64,000 nt of DNA, taken from positions 1-64,000 of the forward strand of contig CAYPLH010000014.1 of NCBI GenBank assembly GCA_964411505.1, read 5' to 3'. The notes beneath the pieces were generated by a model that was not told the origin of the DNA, did not search any database, and saw nothing but the letters and a program-made list of their open reading frames with translations. Positions 9,376 to 18,910 of this stretch are shown here, piece by piece. Source of the stretch: CAYPLH01 sp964411505 (GTDB lineage: Bacteria > Bacillota > Clostridia > CAYPLH01 > DUMO01). The position numbers and the translations under genes were made by a program. Within the stretch, counting starts at the first letter, position 1. Every line of letters begins with the position of its first letter.

Positions 9376-9786
9376 GTGAAAAAAAGATTTATCAACTTTT
9401 ATGTAAAATATACTATAAAAATACCCATTTTATTTTTTGCGGTAATTCTTTTTGGAGTTATAACAATTGTTTCTTTATATCTATTAACAAAGACCAGCGT
9501 GATAATTTCTAGTGATTGTGTGATTAACAATTGTTCTATCATTGTTGATGGCAGAATTGAATCACACACAGGATTCATTTATATATACAGTGATCGAAAT
9601 GAACAAATATATTCTGTTGAAGTTTATGAAACTAGCTATGAAAATAATAAAACAATATTTTTAGTAAAAGGAAATCATGAGTTTATTTTTGATATGGATA
9701 AAAAAGAAATTAAGGTTGATATTCCAATACGTGAAATTACCATTTTAGAACGTGTGTTTTTGAAAGGCGGTAAGATAAATGAATAA
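9376..9786 (+). CDS. Small single-pass membrane protein of the export module
   Basis: A 136-residue protein starting at GTG with an AAGGTG upstream. It has a basic N-terminus, one long hydrophobic segment (about residues 13-37) and a beta-rich extracytoplasmic domain of about 95 residues. The topology resembles a shortened membrane-fusion or accessory component seen next to bacteriocin-type ABC exporters, but it lacks the long coiled coil of a true HlyD protein. The next gene, an ABC exporter, overlaps it by 8 bases, so a role in export or in immunity is the most economical reading. I do not recognise a named family. Confidence 0.55.
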   Translation: MKKRFINFYVKYTIKIPILFFAVILFGVITIVSLYLLTKTSVIISSDCVINNCSIIVDGRIESHTGFIYIYSDRNEQIYSVEVYETSYENNKTIFLVKGNHEFIFDMDKKEIKVDIPIREITILERVFLKGGKINE

Positions 9787-11527
9787 TAAATTAAATTATT
9801 TTACCTCGATTAAATTTCTTTCCAAGTACATAAAAAAGTATAAAAAAAACTTTATTCTTTTTTATGTGGGCGAGTTATTTAACGCATTGCTGAAAGTATA
9901 TATTCCGATTACTTTTGCAATCATGATAGATGAAATCGTTTATTATAAAAATATTAGTGTGTTTTTAAACGTTAGTTTAATATTTATTGTAATGCTGTTA
10001 TTTTCCTGCGCTTTATATTATTTTAGCGAAAATCAACATTGTTATTTATCGATATTGTATGCATTTGATATAAAAAAAGACGTTTTTGATAATCTCCAAA
10101 TGGCTGACGCAGAGTACATGTCTAATGCAAATACTGGCGACATAATCAACACTGTGCAATCATATACGAAAGAATGTATGCATTTTGTAATCAGAAATAT
10201 TTTCCACATGATTAATAATATATTAATTTTAATTTTTCTTGTTGTATATATATTCTTGCTTGGTTGGCAAATTGGCTTGCTGATGATGATAATTGTTCCT
10301 CTGTCGGTTTTTGTATCAGTGAAATTTGGAAAGAAAACAAAGAAGTATGCAAATGAACAAAGACAAAACTATGCTGAATATAGCGGGTGGCTGTATGAAA
10401 TGCTTTCAGGATTAAGGGATATCCGTATGCTGGGAGCCCAAGATACTGCAAAAAATTTATTTGTGAATCATCAAAAAAAGATAATTAAAGTCAACGTAAA
10501 AACTGGATTACTGTCTATGACAGCACAAAATATTATTACTGTTATAAATCTTTTTATTCAGTTATCTATTTTTGGTGTTGTAGCTTTTATGGCATATCAA
10601 AACAATATGACTGTTGGCTCTTTAACATTGATTCTTGCTTATTTTGCTAATATGACAAAATATGTTGGATTTTTGAGCGGTATGTATTTAGAAGCACAGA
10701 ATCGCATTTCATATATTCAACGAATTTATGATTTTATAAATGTACCAAATGAAAAGAACTGGTATGGAAAAGATAAACTGAATGTAACAAATGGTAAAAT
10801 CAGTTTTAAAAATGTTGATTTTGCTTATAAAAATAGCAATCCGGTTCTTTCAGATTTTTCTTTGGATATAAACGCAGACGAAAAAATCGCTCTTGTAGGG
10901 AAAAGTGGTTCTGGAAAAACATCATTTGCCTATATGCTTATAGGATTTTTTAGACCGCAAAAAGGCTTTATAGAAATCGATGGTCAGCGCCTTAATGATT
11001 GTACTTTAGCATCTATACGGGAAAATATCGGAATTGTTCAACAGGATACATTATTATTTGATGGCACAATCAAAGAAAATTTGATTCTTGGGAAACGACA
11101 AGCGACAGATGATGAAATTATTAAAGCATGTAAAAGAGCGGGTATTTTTGATTTTATTGACAGTTTCCCCCAAAAAACTAATACTTTAATAGGGAAAGAT
11201 GGTATTGGACTATCAGGAGGTCAAAAACAGAGATTAACAATTGCGCGGATTTATCTGAAAAATCCAAAAATAATTATTTTCGACGAAGCGACTTCATCAT
11301 TAGACAGTGAAACGGAAGAAAATATCCATAAAGCGTGGGAGGACGTTCTTGTGGGCAGAACATCAATTGTTATTGCTCATCGTCAAAGCTCTGTTATGCT
11401 GTGTAAAAAAGCCGCCATACTTGAAAATGGTCGAATTATTGAAATCGGTTTGCCAGAAGAAATGATCCATACAAGTGAGGCTTTTAAAACCTTGTTTGCG
11501 ATAAAGGAGGCGAATCATCATGATTAA
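9779..11527 (+). CDS. ABC exporter, fused permease-ATPase (first of a pair)
   Basis: A 582-residue type I ABC exporter half-transporter with six hydrophobic segments in the first ~320 residues and a C-terminal ATPase domain. The Walker A motif is GKSGSGKTS, the signature LSGGQKQR, Walker B IIIFDEATSSLD, and the H-loop IAHRQ. There is no N-terminal C39 peptidase domain, so no leader processing is indicated. It overlaps the following ABC gene by 8 bases, and the two probably form a heterodimer that exports the product of the cluster or protects the producer. All nucleotide-binding motifs look intact. Confidence 0.9.
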   Translation: MNNKLNYFTSIKFLSKYIKKYKKNFILFYVGELFNALLKVYIPITFAIMIDEIVYYKNISVFLNVSLIFIVMLLFSCALYYFSENQHCYLSILYAFDIKKDVFDNLQMADAEYMSNANTGDIINTVQSYTKECMHFVIRNIFHMINNILILIFLVVYIFLLGWQIGLLMMIIVPLSVFVSVKFGKKTKKYANEQRQNYAEYSGWLYEMLSGLRDIRMLGAQDTAKNLFVNHQKKIIKVNVKTGLLSMTAQNIITVINLFIQLSIFGVVAFMAYQNNMTVGSLTLILAYFANMTKYVGFLSGMYLEAQNRISYIQRIYDFINVPNEKNWYGKDKLNVTNGKISFKNVDFAYKNSNPVLSDFSLDINADEKIALVGKSGSGKTSFAYMLIGFFRPQKGFIEIDGQRLNDCTLASIRENIGIVQQDTLLFDGTIKENLILGKRQATDDEIIKACKRAGIFDFIDSFPQKTNTLIGKDGIGLSGGQKQRLTIARIYLKNPKIIIFDEATSSLDSETEENIHKAWEDVLVGRTSIVIAHRQSSVMLCKKAAILENGRIIEIGLPEEMIHTSEAFKTLFAIKEANHHD

Positions 11528-13172
11528 AAGAATCAAATATCGATTACAGTTTTTAAAGATGGTTATTCCTTATGCCCATGGTGTAAAACGCTTCTTTGTA
11601 TTTAATTTTATTTTTAGCCTTATTGCGCTCGGACTTAGTTTTATAACCCCTGTTTTTTACCGTATATTTATTGAACAAGTGGTACTGCAAGGTCAGTTGA
11701 ATCGTTTTCTATGGGTACTTGGAGGCTATTTATCTATATGCGCCATTAATATTGCAATGGGATATGCAAAGTTTCATGGAAATAATCGCTTAATCAACGA
11801 TACCGTGCTTAAAATAAAACATAAAATATTGGGAGGTCTTTTTGCTCAGGAATTTACAGAATACGAAAAACAAAGTATTGGCGACACAAAGATGAAAATC
11901 GAGGATGATCCAAACAGTGCGGCGTCATTTGCCAGCGCACAAACAATAGGTTATATCATTGCTTATTTCACCTTGCTCGGTTCAACATTTTTCTTGTTTT
12001 ATTTAGATTGGCGTCTTGCATTATTTTCGATAACAGTTATTCCACTTGCGTTTTATTTTGATAATTGGATAAGCAAAAGAGAGAAAGTTTATAACGAGCA
12101 GATGCGTGTGAACGATCAAAATATGTCCTCTTGGCTTCATGCAAGCGTTCAAGGCTGGCGTGAAGTAAAAGCTTTTAATCTCCAAAAACACGAAAAAACA
12201 CGTTTTGTCTACTTTATAAATAGGCATGGTAAGCTCTATGCAAAATGGATTCATTATTGGACTGTCCGTGTTCTTCTACTTCCAAAAATACGTGACGACT
12301 TATTCATGCAATTTGGGCTATATTTTTTGGGCGGTATTTTAATTATATTTGATAATTTGAAAATCAGTGATTTATTGGTATTTTCTATATATTATGGTAT
12401 GTTATCCGGTGCTGTCCGAACTGTTTCATCCACTGATGCCGATTTACAAGCGGCTATGCCCTATATAGACAGACTTATGAATCAATTGGGAAAAGCAGAG
12501 ATTGAGCAACGCAATGGTAAAATACCTGATGAAACTAATAATATCACTTTGTCTGATGTATCTTTTTCTTATGATGGAAGCGATAAAGTAGTTATCAATC
12601 ATTTTTCGCTTGAGATATGCAAAGGAGAGCGGATTGCCATTACTGGAAAGAGTGGGTGCGGAAAAACAACCTTACTCAAGCTAATCACTGGTATGGTTGA
12701 ACCAACAGAGGGACGAGTATCTTTTTCCAATATTGATTTAAAAGATATCGATATTGGGACTATGCATAAACGTATTGGATATGTTATGCAAGAAAATCTA
12801 TTGTTTAATACAACGATCAGAGAAAACCTTATCTATGGGAAAAGCAATGCCACAGAAGTTGAAATGCTGGATGCCTGTAAAAAAGCGTACATTTATGATT
12901 TTATAGAATCCTTGCCCGACAAACTTGATACCATTATCGGAGAGCGTGGAATAAAACTCTCCGGTGGACAGAGGCAGCGTATTGTTCTTGCCCGTTTGTT
13001 TTTGCGTGATGTGGACATTTTCATTTTCGATGAAGCGACAAATGCCCTTGATCAATATAGCGAAAATATCGTTCACAATGCTATCCATAGTATCGGCAGA
13101 GAAAAAACAATCATAATAGTTGCGCACCGCGAATCTTCTATAGAATTGTGTCATAGAAAATTAGTAATGTAG
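11520..13172 (+). CDS. ABC exporter, fused permease-ATPase (second of a pair)
   Basis: A 550-residue half-transporter with an N-terminal six-helix domain and an ATPase domain carrying Walker A GKSGCGKTT, signature LSGGQRQR, Walker B IFIFDEATNALD and the H-loop VAHRES. The start ATG lies inside the end of the previous ABC gene behind AAGGAGG. Compared with its partner the C-terminus is short: the protein ends only about 14 residues after the H-loop, so the usual last helix and strand are trimmed, though all catalytic motifs remain. It very likely pairs with the upstream exporter. Confidence 0.88.
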   Translation: MIKRIKYRLQFLKMVIPYAHGVKRFFVFNFIFSLIALGLSFITPVFYRIFIEQVVLQGQLNRFLWVLGGYLSICAINIAMGYAKFHGNNRLINDTVLKIKHKILGGLFAQEFTEYEKQSIGDTKMKIEDDPNSAASFASAQTIGYIIAYFTLLGSTFFLFYLDWRLALFSITVIPLAFYFDNWISKREKVYNEQMRVNDQNMSSWLHASVQGWREVKAFNLQKHEKTRFVYFINRHGKLYAKWIHYWTVRVLLLPKIRDDLFMQFGLYFLGGILIIFDNLKISDLLVFSIYYGMLSGAVRTVSSTDADLQAAMPYIDRLMNQLGKAEIEQRNGKIPDETNNITLSDVSFSYDGSDKVVINHFSLEICKGERIAITGKSGCGKTTLLKLITGMVEPTEGRVSFSNIDLKDIDIGTMHKRIGYVMQENLLFNTTIRENLIYGKSNATEVEMLDACKKAYIYDFIESLPDKLDTIIGERGIKLSGGQRQRIVLARLFLRDVDIFIFDEATNALDQYSENIVHNAIHSIGREKTIIIVAHRESSIELCHRKLVM

Positions 13173-13263
13173 TAAAATACAAAAAGTTACGATTAATATT
13201 TTTTTATATGAGGCAGACAAACAAACAATCTACTATAAATAAAAGAAAGTTGAGTGATTAACC

Positions 13264-14580
13264 ATGAGACAATCATTAACAAAAGGGAAAGTTAAATTCT
13301 TCCTTTTTAGTGCGATAGGAATACTTTATTTCTTCATACCCGTTTATTCTGGGAAGACATTTCTTGCGCTGTCTGTGTCAGTGGTGAAAAACATAATTGG
13401 TAATAATCTAACTTTTGTAGTAATGGCGTTGGTTGTGGTATTTCTTTTAATCGTATTTATTAAACCACCAATAAAAATAGTAAAAAAGCATATTTCGGAA
13501 ACAAAAATCACGACAAAAGTTCTTTATCTTATAGGGTTGGTCGTAGGTATTTTGACAATATTTCAAATAGGCCCGCAGTTTCTTATTCAAAGTGATACTG
13601 GTGGTTTGGCATTGTATTTAGCGGCAGATGTTTTTACGACCGTCTTTTTAGCTGGTATTGTAGTAACACTAATTTCATCTTTTGGATTGCTCCAATTTGT
13701 TGGTATAATTATTGAGCCTTTAATGAGACCTCTATATCGCTTGCCCGGATATGCGGGAATGGATATTGCTACGTCAATAACAACTTCCCCTGCTGTTGAT
13801 ATTTATTTATCTAATAAAATTTACCTAAATAAATTATACACAAAACGCGAAGTGTCTTCTGTTGTAACAAACTTTTCTGTGTGTTCTTTAGGCTTTTTTA
13901 TTGTTCTCTGTGAGATTACAGGAATCACGGAATATTACGGTCAAGTTGTTTTGACTTCGATGATTATTTCATTCATAATTCCATTAATTACAATTCGGAT
14001 TCCTCCTCTCTCTCGTATCCCGAATTTATATGTGGACGGAAGCGAAGTGGAAAAAGCAACTGATAATGGAAAAAACGCGAGCAAAACAAATATTTTTAAA
14101 CGTGCATGGGAGTCCGCACTTAATACTGCAAGCGAAACCAGTTCAAAAGAATTATTAACAGGGGTTATAGATTCTGTATTCTTTGCTATAAAAATTGTTT
14201 GCTACATACTATCTATCGCCACTGTCGCACTAATTATTAGCACTTATACTCCCGTATTTCAATGGATTGGTATTCCTATAGCTCCCATACTACAGTTATT
14301 TAGAATACCGAATGCGGCTGAGATAGCGCCATCAGTTTTAGTGGGCATCAGTGAACTTGCGCTACCGGCCTTGTTGATAGCTGATAAAGCGGTTGCCCCT
14401 GCTGCCAGTTTTTTCATTGTAGTTCTTTCCACTCTACAAATAATATTTTTTACAGAAAGTGCAAATGCGATAATGGAGTCGTCAATTCCTTTAAAAGTAT
14501 GGCAATTAATTGTTACATTTCTTATCCGTACTGTTATTGCTATTCCTTTAGTAGCAATCGCTATGCATCTTATATTCTAA
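13264..14580 (+). CDS. YjiH-like membrane protein with nucleoside-recognition (Gate) domains
   Basis: A 438-residue polytopic protein with about ten hydrophobic segments. The overall pattern, with a hydrophobic N-terminus containing FIPVYSGKTF, the conserved TSPAVDIYLSNKIY stretch near the middle and a second Gate-like half (VLVGISELALPALL), matches the YjiH family related to spore-maturation and nucleoside-gate proteins. The transported compound is not known for this family. It is preceded by a 91-base gap after the ABC pair and is followed 20 bases later by a sugar kinase, so it may belong to a separate transport-plus-kinase pair in the cluster rather than to the export module. Confidence 0.65.
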   Translation: MRQSLTKGKVKFFLFSAIGILYFFIPVYSGKTFLALSVSVVKNIIGNNLTFVVMALVVVFLLIVFIKPPIKIVKKHISETKITTKVLYLIGLVVGILTIFQIGPQFLIQSDTGGLALYLAADVFTTVFLAGIVVTLISSFGLLQFVGIIIEPLMRPLYRLPGYAGMDIATSITTSPAVDIYLSNKIYLNKLYTKREVSSVVTNFSVCSLGFFIVLCEITGITEYYGQVVLTSMIISFIIPLITIRIPPLSRIPNLYVDGSEVEKATDNGKNASKTNIFKRAWESALNTASETSSKELLTGVIDSVFFAIKIVCYILSIATVALIISTYTPVFQWIGIPIAPILQLFRIPNAAEIAPSVLVGISELALPALLIADKAVAPAASFFIVVLSTLQIIFFTESANAIMESSIPLKVWQLIVTFLIRTVIAIPLVAIAMHLIF

Positions 14581-14600
14581 CATCGTGTAAAGGTGATTAT

Positions 14601-15452
14601 ATGATTAAAGCTTTAGGAATCGGTGAAAATTCTGTGGATCGCTATTTAAAAAAAGGTCTAATTTATCCGGGAGGGTGTTCACTTAATTTTTCTGTTTATA
14701 CGTCTAAGCTCGGAGCTTGTAGTGCTTATATAGGCGTATTGGGGTCTGATGGCTATGGTGTGTTTTTGAAAAATATCCTCAAAGAAAAAGGGATTGATTT
14801 TTCGCGTTGTCGAACTAAAAACGGTAGCAATAGTTATTTTGATGTAGAAATAGTTAATGGAGAACGCGTATTCCCTAATTGGGACGCAGGGGTTATTGAA
14901 AAGTATCCACTGAATTTAACACAAGATGATTTGAATTATATAAACACATTTTCTTTAGTACATACAGGATATACGGGGCATATAGATAATCAATTGCCTT
15001 TACTAAAAAACAGAAACTTTATATTGATTTATGATTTTTCAACTGTTGACTGTATAAATGGCACAACATTACTTAAAAATGTTGCGCCTTACATTGATCT
15101 TGCTCTATTCTCATGTTCTCATATGAATAGTGATGACATTAGCGTTCTGATCAAAAAATCTCATTCTGCTGGCGCAAAATATATTCTTGCTACTATGGGT
15201 GAACGAGGACAAATCTTTAGCGATGGAATGTATCGTTATGTTGGTTTGGCAACAAACATATGCGCAATTGATACGCTTGGAGCAGGTGATGCATTTGTAG
15301 CTGCTTTTGCTTTAACAATGGCAAGAGATGGGTGGAAAAGAAGCAACTCTCTAAATCCTGAAATAATAAACCGGGCATTAGATGTCGCCTCTCGTTTTTC
15401 GGCTGAAATTTGTTTGATTGATGGAGCATTTGGATGTTCGCAAAAAATGTAA
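14601..15452 (+). CDS. PfkB-family sugar kinase (fructoselysine 6-kinase-like)
   Basis: A 283-residue ribokinase/PfkB-family kinase. The N-terminal substrate motif YPGGCSLNFSVYTSKLG and the C-terminal catalytic motif DTLGAGDAFVAAF, with Asp as catalytic base, are both present. The short N-terminus (IGENSVDRY) and overall length resemble FrlD-type kinases acting on fructosamines, but assignment of the sugar is inference. The ATG at 14601 is preceded by AAAGGTGA. It follows the YjiH-like transporter and could phosphorylate an imported sugar used as a building block. Confidence 0.8.
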   Translation: MIKALGIGENSVDRYLKKGLIYPGGCSLNFSVYTSKLGACSAYIGVLGSDGYGVFLKNILKEKGIDFSRCRTKNGSNSYFDVEIVNGERVFPNWDAGVIEKYPLNLTQDDLNYINTFSLVHTGYTGHIDNQLPLLKNRNFILIYDFSTVDCINGTTLLKNVAPYIDLALFSCSHMNSDDISVLIKKSHSAGAKYILATMGERGQIFSDGMYRYVGLATNICAIDTLGAGDAFVAAFALTMARDGWKRSNSLNPEIINRALDVASRFSAEICLIDGAFGCSQKM

Positions 15453-15609
15453 TAATTAAATGTATGCAAACCGCGAAAACGCCAGTTTTCAGGGTATCGC
15501 CAGACAGTGCAATAATATATTTCACTTACTGGCAATTTTATGAGAAATATTTTCAGATAAAGGTGTACATACATACAAACAAACAACAGGTGATTTGGTG
15601 AGAATAAAA

Positions 15610-15632
15610 GGGTTACAATACCTGGGTAACCC
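15610..15632 (+). other. Short hairpin in the gap before the PPTase gene
   Basis: GGGTTAC and GTAACCC form a perfect 7-bp stem with a 9-base loop in the 252-base gap between the sugar kinase and the PPTase gene. No T-run follows, so it is a weak candidate for a terminator or processing signal. I see no other clear signal in this gap. Confidence 0.35.
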
Positions 15633-15704
15633 AAAATAATATTCTATATAAATTAAGTGTAACTTATTTTAAACTAACATCCGATCACAGGGGGAAGATG
15701 AAAT

Positions 15705-16361
15705 GTGATTAAATTGTATTATGCGGAGTTAAATGATGTTCTTGACGCTGAAGTGTTTAAGCGACTGATATCATTCGTTTCTATAAATAAATATGAGCAA
15801 ATCAAACGGTTTCATTTTGATATAGATAGGAAGCTTAGCCTGTATTCCGAAATCCTTGTTAGAACAATAGCTTATAAAGAACTTAATATCTTAAACAGAG
15901 AGATTATCTTTTGCAGAAACAAGTATGGCAAGCCGTATTTAAAAAGTTATCCTGATTTTCATTTTAATCTATCACACACCAGAAATGCTATTATTGTAGC
16001 TATTTCGGACAAGCCAATTGGAATAGATATTGAGAAAATCAGAGTTGCTGATGTTAAAATTGCAAGACGATTTTTCACTGAGAGTGAAGTCGCTTACATA
16101 AAAAAGGCAAGAATAGATATGGACAAGCGCTTTTATGAAGTATGGACAAAAAAGGAAGCATATATCAAGTTTATGGGCAAGGGATTTTCAATACCGCTTA
16201 ATTCATTTGATACGTTAGATGGTGATATTTCAAAACAAATACTTACTTTCGAAAAAGGCGAGTACATAATTTCAGTTTGTAATGAGAGTTCAAATCTAAA
16301 ATGCAGTATAGCTGAGTTGTCGGAGAGTGATGTTGAGAGCAAGGCAATGGAACTATTATGA
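15705..16361 (+). CDS. Sfp-type 4'-phosphopantetheinyl transferase
   Basis: Transfers the phosphopantetheine arm of coenzyme A to the active serine of carrier domains, here the A-PCP protein (Ser522) and the discrete ACP (Ser37). The 218-residue protein shows the Sfp-type motifs FNLSHTRNAIIVA, GIDIEKIR (Mg-binding Asp/Glu) and WTKKEAYIKFMGKG. The start is GTG at 15705 behind AGGGGGAAG; an ATG two bases upstream runs immediately into TGA. Its presence next to the carrier genes supports a self-contained pathway. A 76-base gap separates it from the last cluster gene. Confidence 0.92.
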   Translation: MIKLYYAELNDVLDAEVFKRLISFVSINKYEQIKRFHFDIDRKLSLYSEILVRTIAYKELNILNREIIFCRNKYGKPYLKSYPDFHFNLSHTRNAIIVAISDKPIGIDIEKIRVADVKIARRFFTESEVAYIKKARIDMDKRFYEVWTKKEAYIKFMGKGFSIPLNSFDTLDGDISKQILTFEKGEYIISVCNESSNLKCSIAELSESDVESKAMELL

Positions 16362-16437
16362 AACTCCAAAACTCAATATAGAAAGTTAAATAGAATATTT
16401 AAAAACGAAGAGCACACAAAGGAGGTTTTACAAACCA

Positions 16438-17539
16438 ATGCAAAATGTGTTACCTGTAAGATATCCCCTAATTACAACCTTACCGCAAATTGCGGATATT
16501 ATATCCATACTTGGGTATTATCCTGAAACTAAGCCTTGGATCTGTAACAACTTTATTCAACTGGTTTTTTATAATAAACCTATGGCGGACAAAAATACGA
16601 GCACTATATCTTTGAGGGGTGGTTTTTTAGAGATCTATAATAGAATAGAACACTCTCCCTTTTTTCCTTGCCCATTTATTCAGAAAAAATACCTGTTAAG
16701 AAAGGAAGCAGAGAATAAATGGAACTCAATAACTGATTTCATTATCTATAACATTAATCACGGACAATATGTTTACCTGTGTATTGACATGTATTATATA
16801 CCCTACTATCTAAATAATTTTGAGAAAAGACATGGCCGTCACCTACTTTTCATATATGGATATGATCTTATGCAAAAGTTATTATATATAGCCGACTTTT
16901 TTGAAAATGGAAAATATAAGTTTAAAACAATATCTTTTGATATATTTGAGGAAGCATATTATAAATTAGACTTATCAAAACCTTTTGATTTTGACGAAGA
17001 AATATTTGTAATTAACTATTCGTCCAAAGCAGATATTAATCTTGATCCGGAGGCTATTAAAAACAGTTTGACAGATTATTTATTTTCTGAAAATATCCAT
17101 TATAATTATCCTTTAGACTTATTTACTAAGCATAGATATACTAATAATGAAGGTAATGTCGTTTCTATTATTAATCGATCATTTGGCTATGGTATAAGTT
17201 TTTATAGTGAACTCAGGGAGTTTATTTTCAGGCTTTCCCAACATGGGGTGCTACAGCATGATATTAGATTATTTGATGTTATTCATGACCATAAACTGAT
17301 GATGCTGTTTAGAATTAACTATCTTGGGGAACATCAATGTTTAAAAAAATCATGAAGAAATATACAATAGTTATTTGAGCATTGAAAAAGAAATGCTTGT
17401 AGTTAGAAACTTGATTATTAAAAATAATATTTCGCCTAATCAGGATAGAATAAAAGAAATAATTGATTTAATTTCTGTTATAGAGGAAGGTGAAAAAAAA
17501 GTATTAAGTCAATTTATCAATAATATTAAATGCAAATAA
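16438..17539 (+). pseudogene. Second BtrH N-terminal-like protein, frameshifted near the 3' end
   Basis: The first 305 codons read in one frame and stop at 17353; the remaining 63 codons continue in the +1 frame from CAT 17351 to TAA 17537-17539. The lesion lies in an A7 tract (17343-17349); six A's would fuse the frames. The N-terminus carries Cys36 in a WICNNF context, and YVYLCIDMYYIPYY (111-124) with Asp117, followed by H135 and a LFIYGYD segment, matches the BtrH-N fold better than the first copy does. AAAGGAGG upstream fixes the ATG. The role may be a second carrier-to-acceptor transfer. The break may be a sequencing error, transcriptional slippage or real decay; the catalytic half is untouched. 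Confidence 0.65.
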
Positions 17540-17683
17540 TCAATCAAATACCTTTACGAATAAAGAAAAAATATGACTTAATTAAAGGGAGTAAATCTTT
17601 TTATGAATAATCACTCAACTTTAATGTTGCAAAATTAAAACATTACTAGGATAGATATTTGAAATTAGGCAATATTATCATTG

Positions 17684-17707
17684 AAATGTTATAGGGTTGT
17701 AACATTT
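17684..17707. promoter_or_regulatory. Operator-like inverted repeat upstream of the XRE gene
   Basis: AAATGTTA (17684-17691) and TAACATTT (17700-17707) form a perfect 8-bp inverted repeat with an 8-base spacer. It ends three bases before the -35 box of the XRE promoter, a typical position for a repressor such as the adjacent XRE protein. Confidence 0.55.
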
Positions 17708-17710
17708 AAT

Positions 17711-17738
17711 TTGACTAGAGAATATATTGTAGTATAAT
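17711..17738 (+). promoter_or_regulatory. SigA promoter of the XRE-ImmA-PIN operon
   Basis: TTGACT, a 16-base spacer and TATAAT, followed 5-15 bases later by a GAAAGGA ribosome binding site. It is one of the best matches to the vegetative consensus in the window. Confidence 0.8.
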
Positions 17739-17760
17739 AGTATTGAAAGGATGTGTTATC

Positions 17761-18111
17761 ATGAATGCGATTTTAGGATCAAGGATTAAAAGTTTAAGGG
17801 AAGCAAAAGGGTTTACTCAAGAACAACTTGCTGAAAAAATGAATTGCTCAAGGCAAAGATATGCAAGACTTGAAAAGGGATTGATAGATATTTCGTTTTC
17901 CAGCATATCTACTATTGCTCAAATTTTAAGTTCTAAGATTGAGGAAATAACATCTGCGGTTAGCAATGATAAAGTTGGAGAACCAATGTATAGAGGAAAT
18001 TGTGTTAATGGACAAGAAGATAAGTTTTTATTCATAAATAATATGTTAGATACTTTTTATGCACATCGTAAACTATATAACAGTGTTAGGCAGGTCGAAG
18101 TGAATGAATAA
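17761..18111 (+). CDS. XRE-family helix-turn-helix regulator
   Basis: A 116-residue DNA-binding protein with the HTH near the N-terminus: IKSLREAKGFTQEQLAEKM followed by the recognition helix region CSRQRYARLEKG and SSISTIAQIL. ATG 17761 is chosen because GAAAGGA lies 7-13 bases upstream; the open frame extends back to a TTG at 17743 without a ribosome binding site. The C-terminal 50 residues are unassigned and may contact the metalloprotease. It overlaps the ImmA-like gene by 8 bases. By analogy with ImmR/ImmA pairs it likely represses its own operon and is cleaved by its neighbour. Confidence 0.88.
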   Translation: MNAILGSRIKSLREAKGFTQEQLAEKMNCSRQRYARLEKGLIDISFSSISTIAQILSSKIEEITSAVSNDKVGEPMYRGNCVNGQEDKFLFINNMLDTFYAHRKLYNSVRQVEVNE

Positions 18112-18910
18112 AAACAGACAAATCACTATTGAAATGAATGCTGAGAATGTCAGACATGAGTGTAATATCACTGATTATGGCTTTAAAGATATTTTTGATG
18201 CTTCTGAGAAGTTGGGATATAGAACAATTAGATACCCACTTGGTGCAGAAGCTTTTTTAGGTTTTGCACTGATTAGGGATTCCGAAAGAATTGTACTTTC
18301 AAATTCTTCATTAATTTTATCAAGGGAAATATTTTCTGTTGCACATGAAATTGGACATCAAAGATTGCACTTAAATGAACAAGGAAGAACCTTGATAAAA
18401 GATGATGATTTTACTGAAAGAGATGAATTGGAAGTTGAAGCAAACTATTTTGCAGCTTGTTTACTGATGCCCATGGAGAAGATTAAAAAATTTATTAGAC
18501 TCGAGCTTAAAGATAAGGACATAGCAGGATGGGATGGTTTAGATATAGCAAGAGTTCAAACGGCATTTAATGTAAGTTATGATATGACCTTAATAAGACT
18601 CAAAGCATTGAATATATTAAATGATGCAATTATAGAAAAGTTGAAAATTGATAAAATAGAGCAAACAGCTTCTAAACTTTTAAACGTTATAGGTGGCAAT
18701 ACAGAGCTTTGTAAAGCAACTGAGGCAAAAAAGGTGCCAGCTGAGTTTTTGGAATGGGTTATTACAAATTATAACGAAAAACTAATACCAAAAGCAAGTC
18801 TGGTTACAGCCCTTAATTATGTTGATTTAAGCCCTTATGATGTAAATATAAATGACAGTCCAGATGAAGTAGAAGAAAGTTTTGAAGATTTGCTTAGGGG
18901 GATGGACTAA
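18104..18910 (+). CDS. ImmA/IrrE-family metallopeptidase
   Basis: A 268-residue protein with a zinc-peptidase motif HEIGH (in VAHEIGHQRLH, about residue 85) and a downstream EVEANYFAACLLMP that supplies the third ligand, the standard ImmA/IrrE arrangement. The C-terminal ~110 residues are helical and not assigned. In mobile-element systems this family cleaves an XRE repressor to induce the operon. Here it is sandwiched between an XRE gene (8-base overlap) and a PIN-domain gene (one-base overlap), so all three are co-translated. The partner and the signal are inferred. Confidence 0.85.
   Translation: MNKNRQITIEMNAENVRHECNITDYGFKDIFDASEKLGYRTIRYPLGAEAFLGFALIRDSERIVLSNSSLILSREIFSVAHEIGHQRLHLNEQGRTLIKDDDFTERDELEVEANYFAACLLMPMEKIKKFIRLELKDKDIAGWDGLDIARVQTAFNVSYDMTLIRLKALNILNDAIIEKLKIDKIEQTASKLLNVIGGNTELCKATEAKKVPAEFLEWVITNYNEKLIPKASLVTALNYVDLSPYDVNINDSPDEVEESFEDLLRGMD

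Noticed and set aside
17338..17355. Programmed -1 frameshift signal T TTA AAA at the end of the second BtrH-like gene
   Set aside because: The continuing frame is +1, not -1, so a classical slippery -1 site cannot produce it; an extra A is simpler.
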